64,000 nt of DNA from Tenacibaculum sp. 190524A02b (GTDB lineage: Bacteria > Bacteroidota > Bacteroidia > Flavobacteriales > Flavobacteriaceae). The position numbers and the translations under genes are program-made. Below, piece after piece: positions 63,540 to 64,000 of this stretch. Below the pieces are notes generated by a model. That model did not search any database, was not told where the DNA came from, and saw only the letters and a list, made by a program, of their open reading frames with translations. Every line of letters begins with the position of its first letter. Position 1 is the stretch's first letter. The DNA lies in NCBI RefSeq assembly GCF_964036645.1, contig NZ_OZ038525.1, positions 434,001-498,000 of the forward strand, written 5' to 3'.

Positions 63540-63656
63540 TTTTTTTATTTCCTAGAGCTTCTTAAGTAAATATTACAGCTTTATTAAGTTACCTTTTGTT
63601 TTATGTTAAGAATGTTAATTTAATGTAAATAAGAGTGTGTTTTAAATAAGTAAACT

Positions 63657-63726
63657 ACCTCGGGGCAAGCCAACGAGGCATTTAATAAGTTTAATTTCGA
63701 GGTATTATACCCTTTGGCGGAGCCAA
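63657..63726. repeat. REP-like GC-rich palindromic element
   Basis: Three nested dyads stand out in AT-rich DNA: CCTCG (63658-63662) with CGAGG (63674-63678), an inner GGC AA GCC, a further CGAGGT (63698-63703) complementary to ACCTCG, and TTGGC GGA GCCAA (63714-63726). This is the build of REP/BIME-type intergenic elements mobilised by RAYT-like transposases. No such transposase is in the window. Identification rests on structure only. Confidence 0.45.
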
Positions 63727-63727
63727 C

Positions 63728-63762
63728 AAAAAAGCAAAACTAAATTCTAGTTTTGCTTTTTT
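63728..63762 (-). terminator. Intrinsic terminator after the right-edge gene
   Basis: AAAAAAGCAAAACTA (63728-63742) and TAGTTTTGCTTTTTT (63748-63762) pair perfectly around a five-base loop. It lies 26 bases after the stop of the minus-strand gene at the window edge. Confidence 0.85.
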
Positions 63763-63788
63763 ATTTATTTAAATTAAAATAGTTACTG

Positions 63789-64000
63789 TTAATTTAAATC
63801 TACATACATATTGTTATATGTAGGGTTATTAGATTTAGAGCTACCTATAGTTGTATGTTCTATAATATGTGACTGTTTATAATGGATAGATTTACTTCCC
63901 GTATTAATAAACTCAAGTGTCCTTTTTAATAAAGGTTCATTTATGTCTCCTAAAATACCAAGATTACCGTAATTTTCTTTTAGTTCTACATCAGGCTCTA
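63789..64000 (-). CDS. C-terminal end of an unidentified protein (5' part outside window)
   Basis: An open minus-strand frame enters from the right edge and ends at TAA 63791-63789. About 70 residues are visible, including VELKENYGNLGILGDINEP, FINTGSKSIHYKQSHIIEH and the C-terminus YNNMYVDLN. Nothing identifies a family. A perfect terminator follows, supporting that this is a real gene end. Confidence 0.6.
   Translation of the reverse strand, partial: EPDVELKENYGNLGILGDINEPLLKRTLEFINTGSKSIHYKQSHIIEHTTIGSSKSNNPTYNNMYVDLN

Noticed and set aside
63116..63565. 149-codon plus-strand frame opposite TonB-like gene D
   Set aside because: It is antisense to a better-supported gene with a signal peptide and paralogues, and its product is hydrophobic without a recognisable pattern.

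Overview
The window looks like a chromosomal segment of a low-GC member of the Flavobacteriaceae (Bacteroidota), possibly Tenacibaculum-like (genus is inference only). Supporting evidence: strongly AT-rich coding DNA, TAnnTTTG-type -7 promoter boxes, no obvious Shine-Dalgarno sequences, a long signal peptidase I, a dapB-DUF5683-parB-parA gene order, PorP/SprF and OmpA partners of the type IX secretion system (T9SS), and a gliding-motility-type (type B) T9SS C-terminal domain.

Layout. 1-957: 5' part of a TPR protein on the minus strand. 1253-6300: a plus-strand surface-polysaccharide cluster (two GT4-type glycosyltransferases, UDP-GlcNAc 2-epimerase, Wzx-type flippase), three of whose four genes start with TTG. 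6429-7814: two paralogous Crp/Fnr-like regulators. 7837-13060: a housekeeping run on the minus strand (parA, parB, DUF5683 protein, dapB, lepB, WbqC-like), then dnaN. 14654-19731: LpxR-like lipid A deacylase, two tandem PPK2 polyphosphate kinases, a low-molecular-weight phosphatase/ArsC-like protein, an Smr protein and a cysteine desulfurase.

20104-51885 is one giant reading frame of 10,593 codons. It runs from a signal peptide through an N-terminal region with calcium-binding type-3-thrombospondin-like repeats and Ig-like segments, 91 near-identical 71-residue units (19.4 kb), 15 near-identical 127-residue units (5.7 kb) and a long Asp-rich calcium-binding stretch, to a type B T9SS sorting domain. 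It is followed by a PorP/SprF-family gene and three OmpA-family genes, the usual layout of a SprB-like adhesin locus. Its leader carries a promoter box followed by a strong compound hairpin with a G6/C6 outer stem, a candidate attenuator or regulatory RNA.

57183-59242 holds two small conserved-looking proteins, a HAD hydrolase and kdsB (CMP-Kdo synthesis). 59375-63504 is a run of four paralogous exported proteins with one or two TonB-C-terminal-like domains but no recognisable TonB membrane anchor. The right end holds a REP-like palindromic element, a terminator and the C-terminal end of an unidentified minus-strand gene.

The unifying theme is the cell envelope: polysaccharide and Kdo synthesis, lipid A modification, signal peptidase, OmpA anchors, TonB-like proteins and a roughly megadalton surface adhesin. 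No tRNA, rRNA, CRISPR array, insertion sequence or prophage was seen.
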